Assembly (NCBI GenBank): GCA_020912385.1
Contig: CP087213.1
Coordinates: 2,444,760-2,508,759, forward strand
Origin: Neofusicoccum parvum
Taxonomy: Eukaryota > Ascomycota > Dothideomycetes > Botryosphaeriales > Botryosphaeriaceae
DNA length: 64,000 bases
Direction of reading: 5' to 3'
In this document: positions 44,750 through 58,500 of the stretch, piece by piece
How positions within the stretch are numbered: position 1 is the first letter of the stretch
How the letters are laid out: every line of letters starts with the position of its first letter
Notes under the pieces: generated by a model
What the model was told of the DNA's origin: nothing
The model's database searches: none
What the model saw: the letters and a program-made list of their open reading frames with translations, nothing else
Position numbers and translations under genes: made by a program

Positions 44750-46182
44750 CTAGTATTTATAAGCTTTCTTACACTAGTATTATTCTCTCTAGTAACTTTT
44801 AGTATTAGTAAGATAATACTAGCTAGTATACTAAATAGTAATAGTATACTTTTATTACTAGATAGAATACTAGCTCGCGATCTATAGAGAGTACTAGTAT
44901 ATAATCTAGCTAGACTAGGTAGAAGACTACTTATAGGAGAAATACTACTAGATAGGCTAGAAATAGGCGGAGCTAGTTAGTAGTAAAATAAGAAGCTAGT
45001 ATAGCTTAATTATATTCTTAAGTAAGCTAGAAGTACTAGCCTAGATATAATAGCCTATTATAAGGCTACTACTATTTAAGAACAAGCTACTATACTAGAA
45101 GAATCCTAGTAGCTACTAGTATATCTATAGGAATAAAAAGATAATAAAAGAGTACTAGTATATAAAGTATAGATAGTTAATTAGAAGAGAAAATAAAGAC
45201 TAGTAGAATAGAATAGTAGAAGAAAGATTAAAGAGGAGGTTCTAAAAGATAGTAAAGTAAGTCTACTACTAGCGCTTTTTTTCTACCTTCTATAGCTTAT
45301 AGTACTTTAAAGTCTACTAGCTAGAGCTAGAGTAAGTAGCGTAGAAGAACTAGACGTAGTAGTAACCTATCTAGAAAGAAAAGTAGCTATAGTAGTAGAT
45401 ATAGAATAAAATAAACTAGAACTAGAAGAAGCTAGAGAAGCGGGTATAGATTACTATTAAAGAAGAAAAGAAGAACGAGGTTAGCCTATAGCTAAATAGA
45501 ACATAGTAGCTACTATATCTAGTATAGCTAGACTATAATAAGCTACTAGTATTAATTAAAAAGCCTAACGCTAACCTAGATAGGCTAGAGAAGAAGGAGG
45601 AGCTAGTAATAGTAGCTATCTAGAAAGCTATAGATAATATTATATATATTAGCTAGTAGACGGTAACCTAGTAGATTAATATATTCATCCGTATAGAGCT
45701 AATAAGGATAGAGAAGTACTAGAACTAATACTACCTACTATAGTTGTATATAGAGGAAAATACAGTCGTAGATAGATTAAGGGCGTAGAAGTAGATACTA
45801 ATATTCTTTATTAGAATATAGTAGTAGGAGCATAACTAGAGAAGCCTAAAGTATAGGTTTACCTATAGATAGTCTAGAGCATTTACTAGGCTAATAGAGA
45901 AGATAGAGTAAGCTATAAAGTAAGAAAAAAAAAGAGAAAAAGATAAAGAAGAAAGTAAAAAGAAGAAAAAAGAGAAAAATAATAATAATAATAAAGAGAA
46001 AGGAGAAGAAGGAAGTAGTAATAGTAGTAATAGCTAGAGAAGAACTACTTTAGAATAGTAGTAGTAGCTACTATTAAAGCTATCTAAGATCTAAAAGACG
46101 TACTTAGACTTTTATATTAAACTATTAAACTAGAGGATTATATAGCGTAAGTATAATAGCGCTCTAGTCTACGCTCTAGTAG

Positions 46183-49100
46183 TATAGTATTAGGGCTCAA
46201 CCTTAGGATAATCGCTAAAAGGTATATTACGCTATATATATTAAGCTAAGACTTAAAGAGAAGAAGAAGAAGAAGAATAAAGAAGAAAACTTAAATATAA
46301 AGAGAACTTAGTATTATATAACTACTAATAATCCTCTAAGGCTTCTTCTAAGACTTTAAACTTTAATATTACTTTTTTCTTTTTTTCCTCCTTCTCCCTT
46401 CCCCTTTTTTTATTTTTAGACGGTGTCGGGTTTAATTCTTAGTAGAGACGGATCTTTTTCCATTATAGAGGAGTATATAAGGTGAAAAAGTAAAGGACTT
46501 TAATATTAAACGACTATATAGCGTAGTTGGAAACTTAGCTAACCGGTAGTATACGACGGTAGTATATTACGTTAAGGTAGTAATATCTCTTAGTTAATAG
46601 GCTATTATAGGCTTATTAACTGGCTATTAAATTAAGGGCCTATCTATTAATAGGAAGAGAGTTCTCTAGCACTAGTAGATTCTATCTAGTAGTCTATAAT
46701 ATCTAATTAGGTGACCTAGTACTATCGTCTTGTAGTTTACTATTAGTTAATAGGAAGAATTAATATTACCTAGATTAGGCTTAACTTTAGTTAGGCTAAA
46801 CCGCTTATCTTTTTACTTACTACTAGTTCTTATTTAGTTACCTATTAGTCTAATCTTAGTACTAGAGTTTCTATAGGGTTTATTACTAGTTCCTTTATTC
46901 TAGGTAGGAGTCCAGCGCTACTATATCCTTTAGTACTAATATAGGTTCCTATATTAGTCGAGTATACCCTTTCTATTTAATTTAATACTGTAGCTAGCGC
47001 CTTTATTAACCTAGTTTTTTTACTATTCTCTCGCCTAGGATTATCTCTACTACCTATTCGTTCTAGCCGTCTACTTAGACTAGTAGGGATTAATAGTCGT
47101 CCTATATTTAGCTTAGTAGTAGGTCCATTCCTACCGGCTAGAGGAGATCTATATAGAAGATATTATATACTACTCTAGAAATATCTAGTTTATAGTTATA
47201 AGATCTAACTATCTTAATAATAGTAAATTTTACTACCTTATTATCGAGTTTCTTACTTAGCCTATCCGTCTTTAGGTTCTATAGGTGTAGCTAAATCTTA
47301 TTATCTACTTTATATATAGGTAAAGAGTTTCTCTACTGGTTAGCTTACTTCTCTTATTCCTATTAAGCCTCTACTATAGATATCTACACCCAGTCTATAA
47401 CTTCTTTAATCTTAGCTATAATTGCCTCTGTTCTTACCACTAGGGAGTCCCTATAGGGGTTATTAGGTTGAATATCCTTAAGCAGTTCCAGTGGCTCGAG
47501 ATAGAACCTATAGGAGAGGAAAAAGAAGCTTATCTAAGTTATTATTAATATTCTTCTATTAAGGGCTAGCTAAATAACTAGTAACTAGTCCGCCTAGTCT
47601 TACTAGTAGTAATCTATAAATAATACGAGTTTCCTTACTACTTTAGTGTTTATTCTTTCCGTTAATCCATCCGTTTAGGGGTAGTAGGCCGTTAAGATAC
47701 GTCTCTTAATCTTAAGTAGTTAATAAATACGTTACTAAAGAAGGCTTATAAATTACGTTCCCCTATTAGATATAATTACTACTAGGATACTATAATTCTA
47801 GTAGAAGTATCTAATAAATAGCCTTATAATAGTTTCCGTTTTAGTATTTAGGTAGGCCTTAAGGATTACTCCTTTCCCTAGGCGGTTAGTTATTACTATA
47901 AGTATTTTACAACCGTGACTAGGTAGTAGTAATCTAGTAAAGTTAATAGAGATCTCTCTCTATTAACGGCTTAGTACTAGTAACGACTTAAGTAGCCCTT
48001 ACTTTCTATCCCTCTAGACCTTAGTCCTTCTATAGATATTACAGTTCCGGTAGAACCTCCGGACATTATTAATAAATTCTAGTTAGAAGAAGTGCCTTGC
48101 TACGAGAGAAACTATTTAGATACGTCTAGGATATACTAAGAGAGGGGAGTTATATATCTCCTAAATAATTCTTATTTATAGTGGTTTAGAATCCAGTACC
48201 TATTTTCTATCTCTAAAGAGGAGGCTCCCTTAGTTATCTAGTAAGTACTTAGTGATTAAGACCTTAAACTTTTTAGTAAACTCTAGTAGGAATATTCTTT
48301 TCCCTTACTATACTACTTCTTAGAGTTACCTTAATACTTAGTTCTACTAGAGTGTCTCTTACTATTAATCCTCTAGGAAAGGAGGTTCTCATGCTTATTA
48401 TTCTAGTCGTACTTATTAAGGTTTAACTACCATAGCTTCTTTAGATAGAAGTAAATCTTTATTACTCTATTCTTATTCTTTAGGGTCCTCTGGTGATCTA
48501 GTATTAAGGACTAATCCGTAGGGTATTAACTAAAGTAATTAAGCCGTTCTTTACTTAAGTCTTTTATCTATATCTATTATAGGTAAGTCTTAGTCTCTTC
48601 TTATTAATACGTCTACCAATCTATTAGTTTTCCCTAGGGTATACTTAATAATAAAGGAGAAGCGGCTAAGCTTCCTCTACTATTAAATCTACCTTTTAGA
48701 AAGCCTTCTTACTATAGTAAAGTATTCTAGGTTCTTATAATCAGTAAGAATCTTAAACTAATAAAGTTCTTTTAGTTCGGCATCCTACTAGCGTAAATAC
48801 TTAACCACTATAAGTAGTTCCTTATTATAGATCAGGTAGTTATATTCTGCTAGGAGATTCTTTTTTAAAAAGAATACTATAGGGCGTAGGAAACTATTAT
48901 TATCGAATTATTAGAGTACTCCTCCCGTATAGTAACTAGATAAGTCTATTACGAGGATCGTTTCTCGCTCTAGGTCGAACTATATAAGGACTAGAGCGGT
49001 AATAAAGGCCTTCTTAAGCTTCTTAAACGCGGCGTTAGTTTCCTAGTTCTATTAGAAAACCGTATTCTTTCTTATAAGAGAGACGAGGGGAGATACTAGG

Positions 49101-52100
49101 TTTAAAAAACTCTTAATAAACCGTCGGTAAAAATTAGTAAAACTAAGAAATCCAAGGACTCCTTTAGCTATAGTAGGTGCTTTCTATTCCTAAATTACCT
49201 TAATCTTCTCTAGGTCTATACGGATGCCTTGCCCAGCCTTAATAATATACCTAAGATACTTAGTAGACTGGACCTTAAATTTATATTTCTTTAGGTTAAG
49301 TTATAGACCTATAGTATCTAGTTTCTCTAGTACCTTATTTACCTTCTCACAGTGCTCCCGACGGGATCCATCCGTAAAGATAAGGATATCGTCAACGTAA
49401 GCTAAGATAAAGTCATCTAGAAAGTCCTTTAGGGTCTAGTTAATATACCGTTAAAAGGTACTTAGAGTATTTACCAATCTAAATAGAGTAACTAACCACT
49501 TAAAGAGTCTAAAGCGGGTTTAAAATACTATTAATCATTTACTTCCTTCCGCGATTCGTATCCGGTAAAAGGTAGTATTTACGTTGAGCTTTATAAACTA
49601 CTTAGCCTTACTAATTCGATTAAGTATTTCCTAGATTAGTAGTAGGGGGTAGTGGTTCTTTCTTATAATCCAATTAAGAGCCTAGTAGTTATAGTAGAAA
49701 TAAAGGCCTCCTCTAGGTTTCTTTATAAAGAGGATAGGTACTACTACTAGCGAGTTACTTATATGAATAAAGCCTTTATCTAGTAGCTTATTAAGAGTCT
49801 TCCTTAGTATAAGAAGCTTATCACGAGATATATTATATAAAGGTCCCTATAGGGTATTAGGTATCTTACCGTTAGTATTCTTTTCTAGTTTAATTTAGTA
49901 GTTAATTCTAGATTAGTACGGTAGGAGTTTATCCGCCTCTTTCTTATTAAATAGACTGATCCGTTTAGGGTCTACCTAGCTAGGCAGCTGGCTTTAAAAA
50001 TCTATAGGAGGCCTCTCCTATAAGGCCTTATTAATATCCGTAAGGCTGGCTATAAAGATCTAATATCCCTTCTTTTTCCCAAGCCTTATAAGGTAGTAAA
50101 AGGTAGTAGCTCTAATTAGCTTATCTTAAGACTTAGAGAGATTAGTATCTTACTTTATAATTAATCTAGTATCCTTAAAGGTGATAGTTCGTTCGCTCTA
50201 GTTAAGTACTACTTTTTCTTATACTATCTAGGGGCTCCCTAGTATAAGATTATAGCTAGAGAGTCTTAGGACGATATAGAAGAATATATACTTTTAATAA
50301 TAACCCCTAATATCGACTTTAGTCTAGGTAACTTTATTAATCTTCCACCTAGTTAGTATTAGTCTATCTAGTGTCCTTAGTGAGATTTTAATACGCGGGA
50401 GGTTATAATATTTAGTGAATTTATAGCTTATTATAGTGTAGAATTTATAACTCGTATTAGTAAGAGCTTTTCTAAAAGTCTCTTTATTAATTATAACTAA
50501 AGTAAGAAGTGAATTCTATTCTAATTTAGGTTATTACTTATACTATTTATTCTATACTTTCTACTTTTCCTCTACTATTAGCTCCTACCTACGGTTTTTA
50601 ACAGGAGCGTTTAGTTTTCTAATAGCTAGATTAGAGCTTCTTCTTCCTCTAGGTCTTCTAGCTCTAGTCCTATATACTCCTACTAGGTAGGCCTTATAAA
50701 GTATATAGGTCTCCTTAGTAGTAGCTAAGGGTATTAGGCTACCTAGTATATAGAGTCGCTATAGTATAAGTAATAGCCCTCCTCCTTACGCTTATTTATT
50801 TCCTAACTATCTACTTATTTAATACGGCGTCCCTAAGCCGCTCTAGCGGGTCTAGTAGGCTCCTAATCTATGTTATTATATTAAGGCGTCGTTGGTTTTA
50901 GTTACTTAGACCCTAGTAATAGTTGCTTAGACCCTGCCGAGCTAACCTTATTTTAACTATACTACTAGTCTTACTATTAGCCTTGCTAGGCCCTCTTCCT
51001 ACTATTACGTAAGTTGAATACTTCTAGTTAATTACTAACGTGTTTTAGCTTAGTATAGTAGTTCTTAAAGGACTAGCTTATACTTCTAAGGCTAATTATA
51101 CTACGCTAGAGCTCTTGACTAAGCCCTATTTCTAGATAGGCCTTAAGGATCTTATCTAGCTAGTAAGTACCTCCTACCTCTAGTACTAGTTTATAAAATT
51201 TGGTGAAGTATTCTATAAAAGGCTTATTAGTTTAGCGTAGCTTATATAGCTTACGCTAGGCCTTTTCTTATATATAAGGATCGCTAAATAATAGGCGGAG
51301 CTAATCTAGTAAGCGCTAGACAGTTATATTACTTATATTAGTATTAGCCTATATCTAGGGCTATAGCTAGCGTATAGCTTCGCCTCTAAGTCGGTTGTAA
51401 AGTATGAAAAACTTAGTAGTCTTAATATATTCTATATAGTCCACTACGAGCTTTATTTAGGCCTGAGTAATTTAAGGCTCTAGTTTATCTCTATTACCTG
51501 AATATTTAGCTAGAGGGCTGAGATTCTTAGTGGAATTAGTCTTTATATACTACTAGTTATTATATTAGGCTAAAGTATTTCTAGTTGTTCTTATCTTTTC
51601 TTTCCTAGCCCCTTACTTAATAATTTTAAAGAGCTATATAGATGGAGTTTAAGCGTCTCTTATCTTAAGGTAGTTCTTCTTCTCTTTCTTAAGCTATATA
51701 ACTTCGTTAGTAATAAAGTCTATTTATACTATTATCTACTATAGTATCTATATTATTTCTTAAGGCTCTTAGGTCTACTACTCTTAAGTCTACTACTCTT
51801 AAGTCTACTACTCTTAAGTCTACTATCCTTTAATTATTATCGTTGATCCCGTTATCTCTAGTAATTCTAGTAATTCTAGTAATTCTAGTGTACGACTGTA
51901 CTAATAATCCGATATCTAATAAGTCCAATAGGGATAAAGTCTTAGCTAATATTAGGGCTTAACCTTAGGATAATTACTAAAAGGTATATTACGCTATGTA
52001 TATTAAGCTAAGACTTAAAGAGAAGAAGAAGAAGAAGAATAAAGAAGAAAACTTAAATATAAAAAGAGCTTAATATTACGTAACTACTTATAATTCTCTA

Positions 52101-52135
52101 AAGCTTCTCCTAAGGCTTTAGACTCTAATATATAG
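46183..52135 (-). mobile_element. Ty3/gypsy LTR retrotransposon, complete but RIPed, with target duplications
   Basis: Two 181-bp LTRs, 46188-46368 and 51950-52130, start tattagggct and end ctttaata or ctctaata. They are flanked by 5-bp duplications TATAG (46183-46187 and 52131-52135). On the minus strand the right LTR is followed by a primer-site-like ttagctaagac (51949 leftward), and the left LTR is preceded by a purine run (46371-46415 as T/C on plus), so the element reads right to left. The reverse-transcriptase motif AYVDDILIFTD is readable on the minus strand at 49370-49402 despite stops everywhere else. Total length is 5943 bp. It lies inside the copy 2 TLH frame. Confidence 0.88.
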
Positions 52136-52396
52136 GGGGTTATACCTACCGGCTAGAGGAAGCTAGGTCTATATATAATAATTCTATTAGCTATTATTAA
52201 GGTAGGGCGCTTTATAGTAGTATAGAAAGCGCTAAAGATAGTAGGTCTAGTAGTAATAGTAGTAGTAGTAGAAGAGAAAGAGTTTAGTAGTAGAAATAGT
52301 ATATAGAACTTTAAAGAGAAGAAGGAGAAGGAGAAAAAGAAAAAAAAAAAAGAAAAAAAAGAAGAAAAATACTAGTAATTATAGTAGAGATAATAC

Positions 52397-52429
<33 letters not shown>

Positions 52430-53984
52430 CTAGAATAGTAGAAGTAGTAGTAGCTAGAATAGTAGAAGTAGTAGTATCTAGGATAGTAGTAGAACTAGTA
52501 GTACCTAGGATAACTATAGTAGTAGGACTAATAGTAGCTAGAATAACGCCGCTAGTAATAGTAGTAGCTAGAGAGATAGTAGTAGAAGTAGTAATAAGCG
52601 TAGTAAGCGTAGTAGATATAGCTAAAATAGTAGAAATAATAGTAGCTAGAATAGTAGAAGTAATAGTAGCTAGAGTAGCTAGAATAATACTAGTAGTAGA
52701 ACTAGTAGTAGCTAGAGTAGCGCTAGTTATAGAACTAGTAGTAGCTAGAGTAGCGCTAGTTATAGGACTAGTAGTAGCTAGGATAGCGCTAGTAGTAGAA
52801 CTAGTAATAGCTAGGATAGCGCTAGTTATAAAACTAGTAGCTAGTGTAGCTAGATAAAGATAAGCTACTTAGAGCTAATAACTAAGATAATAGATAGCTT
52901 TATAATCTAAAGTAGCTATAGTCCTATATAGTAGATACTAGATCTATATACTTATAGGATAAAGATCTACTATAATACTACTACTAAGAGCTATATAGGA
53001 TAGAATAGATAGAAGCAGCTACTATACTAGAGTATCTAGTTTACTATAGTTAAGTTTAAGAATATAGTACACGGCTTACTAAACGACACTTACTAGCTAC
53101 TACTCTAGGAGCTACTATTTAGCTATAGCTATAAGAAAGAGCATAGAAAAATAGATATACTAGTAGTACTATAGAATTTAATTAGAGATAACCTAGTTAA
53201 GGAGCGTAGAGAGTAGAGCTTTCTATAGAACTAGCGTACTAGACTACTAGTAGATAAGAATACTTAGCTATTTAATAGAATTATAGGAATTACTACTATA
53301 AGGAAGAGGTTCACCAGGAAAAATACAAGCTTAGATATTAGTAGATAGGTAGTAGATATATATATAGTATAGGTAACTAAGTTTAGAGAGAAGCTACTAC
53401 TACTAATATATATTACTAGTAGATAGCCGGTAAGAGGGCCGGAGATTCTTAGTATTAGATATAGTAATATAGCTAAGGAAGGGCACCGTAATATCTTTAT
53501 AGAGGATAGGCTAGTTGTATTTATTATACGCTACTATAAGGGCTACGCTATATCTAAAGACATTAAAGTAATCTATAGGTATCTACCTAGAGAGATAGGC
53601 GAGCTAGTAGTATAGTATCTATAGCTAGTCTTACTATTCCACTAGCGTATACTAATAGCGGTATATAGAAACGAGTAGATCTCGGCCTATATATAGCTAG
53701 TAGAGACGGGGGAGAAGAGGTAGATAATAGAGCGTATAAAGAAAACGATAAAAAAAAAAAAATAGAATTAACTTAAGCTAGAAGCTAACGGTTAAGACGT
53801 ATAGGAATATTACTATTAGTATTAGTAGGTGGTTTATACGCGGCTCTAGCGCGTTTAGGATAGATAAAGAGGAGGAGAAGAAGGAGAATAGTAAATAGTA
53901 GTAGTAGTAGTAGTAGTTAAAGGAGAATTAGATAGTAGTAGCTATTATAGACACCTAATTAAGAAGGCTTAAAAATATCTTACT

Positions 53985-54423
53985 AAGAATACCTTAAGCC
54001 CCTACTAAAAGGATCGCTAGATAGGTTAGGATTAAGGGTAGAATACTTTAAGGGCTAGAAGAATAGGATACCTTAATAGTAGAACGCTTAGATTAGCGTT
54101 AAACTTAACTAAGTTATAGAGCTTAATCTTATAATTACTTTTTATATATAGCTTATTAGAAACGAGTCGCTATATTATAAGATATCTAGTACTTAGGGTA
54201 ACTTAGAGTAAGTTTAATAGGATAGAAATAATCCGTACGTATAGTAGGAGGGTAGAGGGGTAGTATAATAGAAATAATAATAATCTATATAGTAGGTGAT
54301 CCGTACGGGCCGGCTAGTTAGAAGAGAGAGAAGAAGAAGTAGCTAGCTAGTTTATAGTAGTAATAGTAACTAGCTTTACGTATACTATTATTAATTATTT
54401 CCCCTCCTATATATACCCTAACC
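53985..54423 (+). repeat. RIPed partial repeat resembling the 5' part of the TLH unit
   Basis: The segment around 54090-54240 (actttttatatatagctta, ttagggtaacttag) parallels 54895-55030 of the next unit in heavily A/T-shifted form. It ends with a CCCTAACC at 54416-54423. Confidence 0.5.
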
Positions 54424-54426
54424 GAA

Positions 54427-54450
54427 AGATTGATTGATTGATTGATTGAT
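54427..54450. repeat. (GATT)n microsatellite
   Basis: Five to six tandem gatt units immediately after the CCCTAACC motif at 54416. Confidence 0.9.
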
Positions 54451-54572
54451 TCTGTCAGGCTACGATACATTCTAGGTAGTATAAGAGCCGTCCCTCTCTT
54501 TAGCCTTATATTATCCTGTTCTTTAGCCTCTTCTCACTTCTTAGTCCAATCTGTTTACTTCCTTCGCTGCCA

Positions 54573-54765
54573 TTACATCTCTTGTGGTGGGTTCGATGTG
54601 TAAGCCTCCCCATGTTCATCTCGGAACCGCCCGGTTCTTTGTAGGAACTGAATGGCTGCCTTGACTACTGTATAGTTAGGCTTCCACTTCTCCTTTGGAC
54701 CGTCTACTGGTTTCCCAGTGTGCCGGTCCTCCCATCCGCTCCATCCACCTAATAAAAAGGAAACA
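54573..54765 (-). pseudogene. Coding scrap, probably 3' end of a retroelement polyprotein
   Basis: On the minus strand a short clean stretch reads GWSGWEDRHTGKPVDGPKEK, then YTVVKAAIQFLQRTGRFRDE and ends ...NPPQEM, stop. The ATAIQFLQRTGRF-type ending resembles what follows the RNase H part of fungal LINEs, but the identification is tentative. Confidence 0.4.
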
Positions 54766-54779
54766 TCCCCCCATCTCTC

Positions 54780-55191
54780 CCCTAACCGAAAGACGCAAAT
54801 CCAGCGCGACCGCGCTGGATTTAGATTGTGTGGGAAAGAATCGTCGGGTGGGCTGGACGCGCACCGCACTGGATTTACCGCACTGGATTTGGAGCGAGGT
54901 GCTCGGATCGAGTCTACACTCGGTCAGATTTCCAAGCGTGGCTCTGCGACCACTTTTTATATGAGCCACCTTAAAATCCGACCGCTGCGTCGTGAGAAAA
55001 CCAGCCACTTGGGGTAAGAGTAGGGTTAGGGTTGAGGTTTTTTGATGGGGTAAGGGTGATCCGTGCGGCGGCGGCGGCAGCAGCGGCGGTAGCAGTAGTA
55101 GTAGCAGCAGCATTTACGAGCTTTCTCACACCAGCATCATTCTCTCTAGCAACTTTCAGTATTAGCAAGACAATACTAGCTAGCGCACCAA
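54780..55191 (+). promoter_or_regulatory. Leader of the TLH unit with telomere-like motifs
   Basis: The unit starts at CCCTAACC (54780-54787) and holds gtagggttagggttg at 55019-55033, both telomere-like. It then has a ggc/gca run before the ATG at 55192. The same leader begins copy 2 at 44373. Confidence 0.6.
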
Positions 55192-55462
55192 ATGGCGACA
55201 GCGTACTTTTATCACCAGGCGGAATACCGGCTCGCGATCTGCAGGGAGTGCCGGCACGCCGTCTGGCCGGACCAGGTGGAAGGCCATCTGCGGGGGAAAC
55301 ACCACCGGATGGGCCGGAAGCAGGCGGAGCTGGTCGGTGGTGAGGTTAGAAGCTGGCATGGCTTGATTGCATTCTCGAGCGAGCTGGAAGTGCCAGCCCG
55401 GGTGCAACGGCCCGTCACAGAGCTGCCACTGTTCAAGGACGGGCTGCTGTGCCAGAAGGACC

Positions 55463-55508
<46 letters not shown>

Positions 55509-58500
55509 CAGTAATAGTAGCAGCTGCCAGTACGTCTGCAGGAATGAAAGGATGATGAAAGAGCACTGGCGCACCGAGCACGGATGGTCGATTAGAGGAG
55601 GCAAAGGCCGGCAGAGCAGGATGGTGGAAGAGGGGTTGAATAAGAGGTTCCAAGAGGCGGTAAAGCAGGTCTACTGCCAGCGCTTCTTCCCCACCTTCCA
55701 CGGCTCGCAGTACTTTGAAGTGTGCCAGCCAGAGGAGCAAGCGCAGCAGGAGGACCAGGCGCAGCCCGCCCAGGAGGGAGGGGAGAGAGGGGAGGGAGGA
55801 GGGGAGCAGCTGTGGCAGCAGGCGTGGAACAAGGCGAACCAGAACTGGGAGGAGCTGGAGAAGCGGGCCCGGGCCACCATCGAGGAAGGAGAGAAGGACG
55901 AGGTCAGCCCGTGGCTGGACAGGACGCAGTGGCTGCCGTATCTGGCGCGGCTGGACCGCGACGATCTGCTAGCGTCGGTTGAGGAGCCCAACGCCAACCT
56001 GGACAGGCCAGAGGAGGAGGAGGAGCCGGCGGCAGCGGCCATCTGGAAAGCCATGGACGAGGTTGCGCGCATCGGCCAGCAGGCGGTGACCCAGCAGGTC
56101 GGCATATTCATCCGCATGGAGCTGATGAGGACGGAGAAGCACCAGAACCGGTACCACCCGCTGCAGCCGTACATGGAGGAAAACGCGGTCGCGGACAGGT
56201 CGAGGGCGTGGAAGCAGGTGCTGATGTTCTTCGTCAGGACGCAGCAGGAGCATGACTGGAGAAGCCCAGAGTACAGGTTCACCCGCAGGCAGTCCAGGGC
56301 ATTCACCAGGCTGATGGAGGAGGCAGAGCAAGCTGTAAAGAAGCAAGAAGAAGGGAAAGGGGGAGGAAGAGATAAAGAAGAAAGCGAGGAAGAAGAGGGA
56401 GGAAGAAGTGATGGTGATGATGATGATGATAATGAAGAAGAAGAAGGAGCTGGTTTAGAAGAGCAGCAGCAGCAGCAGCTGCCACCAAAGCTGTCCGGGA
56501 TCCAGAAGGCGTGCTTGGACTTTTGCATTGAACTGCTGAACCAGAGGATCACGCAGCGCGAGTACGACAGCGCTCTGGTCTGCGCTCTGGCGGTGCAGGG
56601 GGTCACGCCCACCGGCTGGAGGGAGCCGGGTCTGTACACTGCGATTCTGTCGGCCATCATCAAGGTGGGGCGCTTCATGGTGGTGCAGAAGGCGCTGGAG
56701 ATGGTGGGTCCAGCAGCAGCAGCAGCAGCAGCAGAAGGGGAGGAGGATGGTGGGGAGGAGTTCAGCAGTGGGGGCAGCGCATGGGACTTTGAGGAGGAGG
56801 AGGAGGAGGAGGAGGAGGAGGAGGAGGAGGAGGAGGAGGAGGAGGAGGAGGAGGACGGCGCTGGCGGTTATGGTGGAGGCGATGCTGGCAGCAGCAGTAG
56901 CAGCAGCCGCAGCCAGGGCGGCAGGAGCAGCAGCAGCAGCCAGGGCAGCAGGAGCAGCGCCGGCCAGGGCAGCGCCGGCCAGGGCAGCGCCGGCCAGAGC
57001 AGCAGTGGCCAGGACAGCAGCAGGAACAGCGGCCAGGGCAGCGCCAGGGACAGCAGTGGGCGCAGCGGGCGCAGCCAGGGCGGCAGGAGCAGCAGCAGCC
57101 AGAGCAGCGCCGGCCAGAGCAGCAGTGGCCAGGACAGCGCCAGCAGCAGGACCAGCAGCGGCCAGGGCAGCAGCAGGAACAGCGGCCAGGGCAGCGCCAG
57201 GGACAGCAGTGGGCGCAGCAAGCGCAGCCAGCGCAGCCAGCGCAGCCAGCGCAGCCAGATGAAGATGAGCTGCTTGGAGCTGGTGACCAAGATGATGGAC
57301 AGCTTCATGATCCGAGGCAGCCACAGTCCCATGCAGTGGATACTGGATCTGCGCACTTATGGGATGAAGATCCACTACAACACCACCACCAAGGGCCATG
57401 TGGGATGGAATGGGCGGGAGCAGCTGCTGTACCAGGGCATCCAGTTCACCATGGCCAAGTTCAGGGGCATGGTGCACGGCTTGCTGAACGACAGTCGCCA
57501 GCTGCTGCTCCAGGAGCTGCTGTTTGGCGGCCACAGCAGCCACAAGAAAGAGCATGGGGAAATGGACGTGCCAGCAGTGCCGTGGCATTCCATCAGGGAC
57601 AACCCAGCCGAGGAGCGCAGAGGGTGGAGCTTTCTGCGGGACCAGCGCACCAGGCTGCTAGCAGACGGGAACACTTGGCTGTTCAACAGGATCATGGGAA
57701 TCACTGCTGTGAGGAAGAGGTTCACCAGGAAAAACACGAGCTCAGGCATCAGCAGGCAGGCGGTGGATGCATATGCAGCGCAGGTGGCCGAGTTCAGGGA
57801 GAAGCTGCTGCTGCTGATGCACATCACCGGTGGGCAGCCGGCGAGAGGGCCGGAGATTCTCAGCATCAGGCACAGCAACACGGCCAAGGGAGGGCACCGC
57901 AACATCTTCGTGGAGGACGGGCTAGTCGTGTTCGTCACGCGCTACCACAAGGGCTACGCCATGTCCGGGGATGTCAAGGTGATCCACAGGTATCTGCCCA
58001 GGGAGGTGGGGGAGCTGGTGGTGTGGTATCTGTGGCTAGTCTTGCCATTCCACCAGCGCATGCTGGCAGCGGTGCGAGGTGGGAGCCAGCAGATCTCGGC
58101 CCACATGTGGCCGGCGGAGGCGGGGGAGAAGAGGTGGACGACGGAGCGCATGAGGGAGGCGATGAAGAAGGAGAGCAGGATCGGCTTAGGCCAGGAGCTG
58201 ACGGTCAGAGCGTACAGGGACGTCGCCATCGGCATCAGCAGGCGGTTCATGCGCGGCTCCAGCGCGTTCAGGGTAGATGAGGAGGGGGGAGGAGAGAATG
58301 GGAATGAGCAGGAGCAGCAGCAGCAGATGGAGGTGGAGGGAGAAGACCGGGCAGCAGCAGCCATTGCAGACGCCTAGGCAGGACACACATCCCACACCGC
58401 GGGCTTGATCTACGCGCGTGGGATGATGGAGCAGGCGGGCGTGGTGGCGGAGAAGAGGCTGCTGTTCCGCGCTTCCAGCACCGACTAGCACCGCTTCTTA

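Larger units (their letters stand above)
44381..53975 (+). pseudogene. Telomere-linked helicase unit, copy 2: RIP-saturated and split by a gypsy element
   Basis: 44381-46187 plus 52136-53975 align base for base with 54788-58377 of the lightly damaged copy. Almost every C and many G are converted to T and A; for example ctttctcacaccagcatc in copy 1 becomes ctttcttacactagtatt here. The coding frame is destroyed by hundreds of TAG/TAA. The first 300 bp (44381-44660) are less changed. Homology runs out just after the position of the first stop of copy 1, so the helicase half is missing. The inserted element occupies 46188-52130. Confidence 0.85.

Noticed and set aside
55192..58500. Starship giant-transposon captain
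   Set aside because: The recombinase-like part belongs to a telomere-linked helicase, not a DUF3435 gene. No captain gene or cargo boundary is visible.
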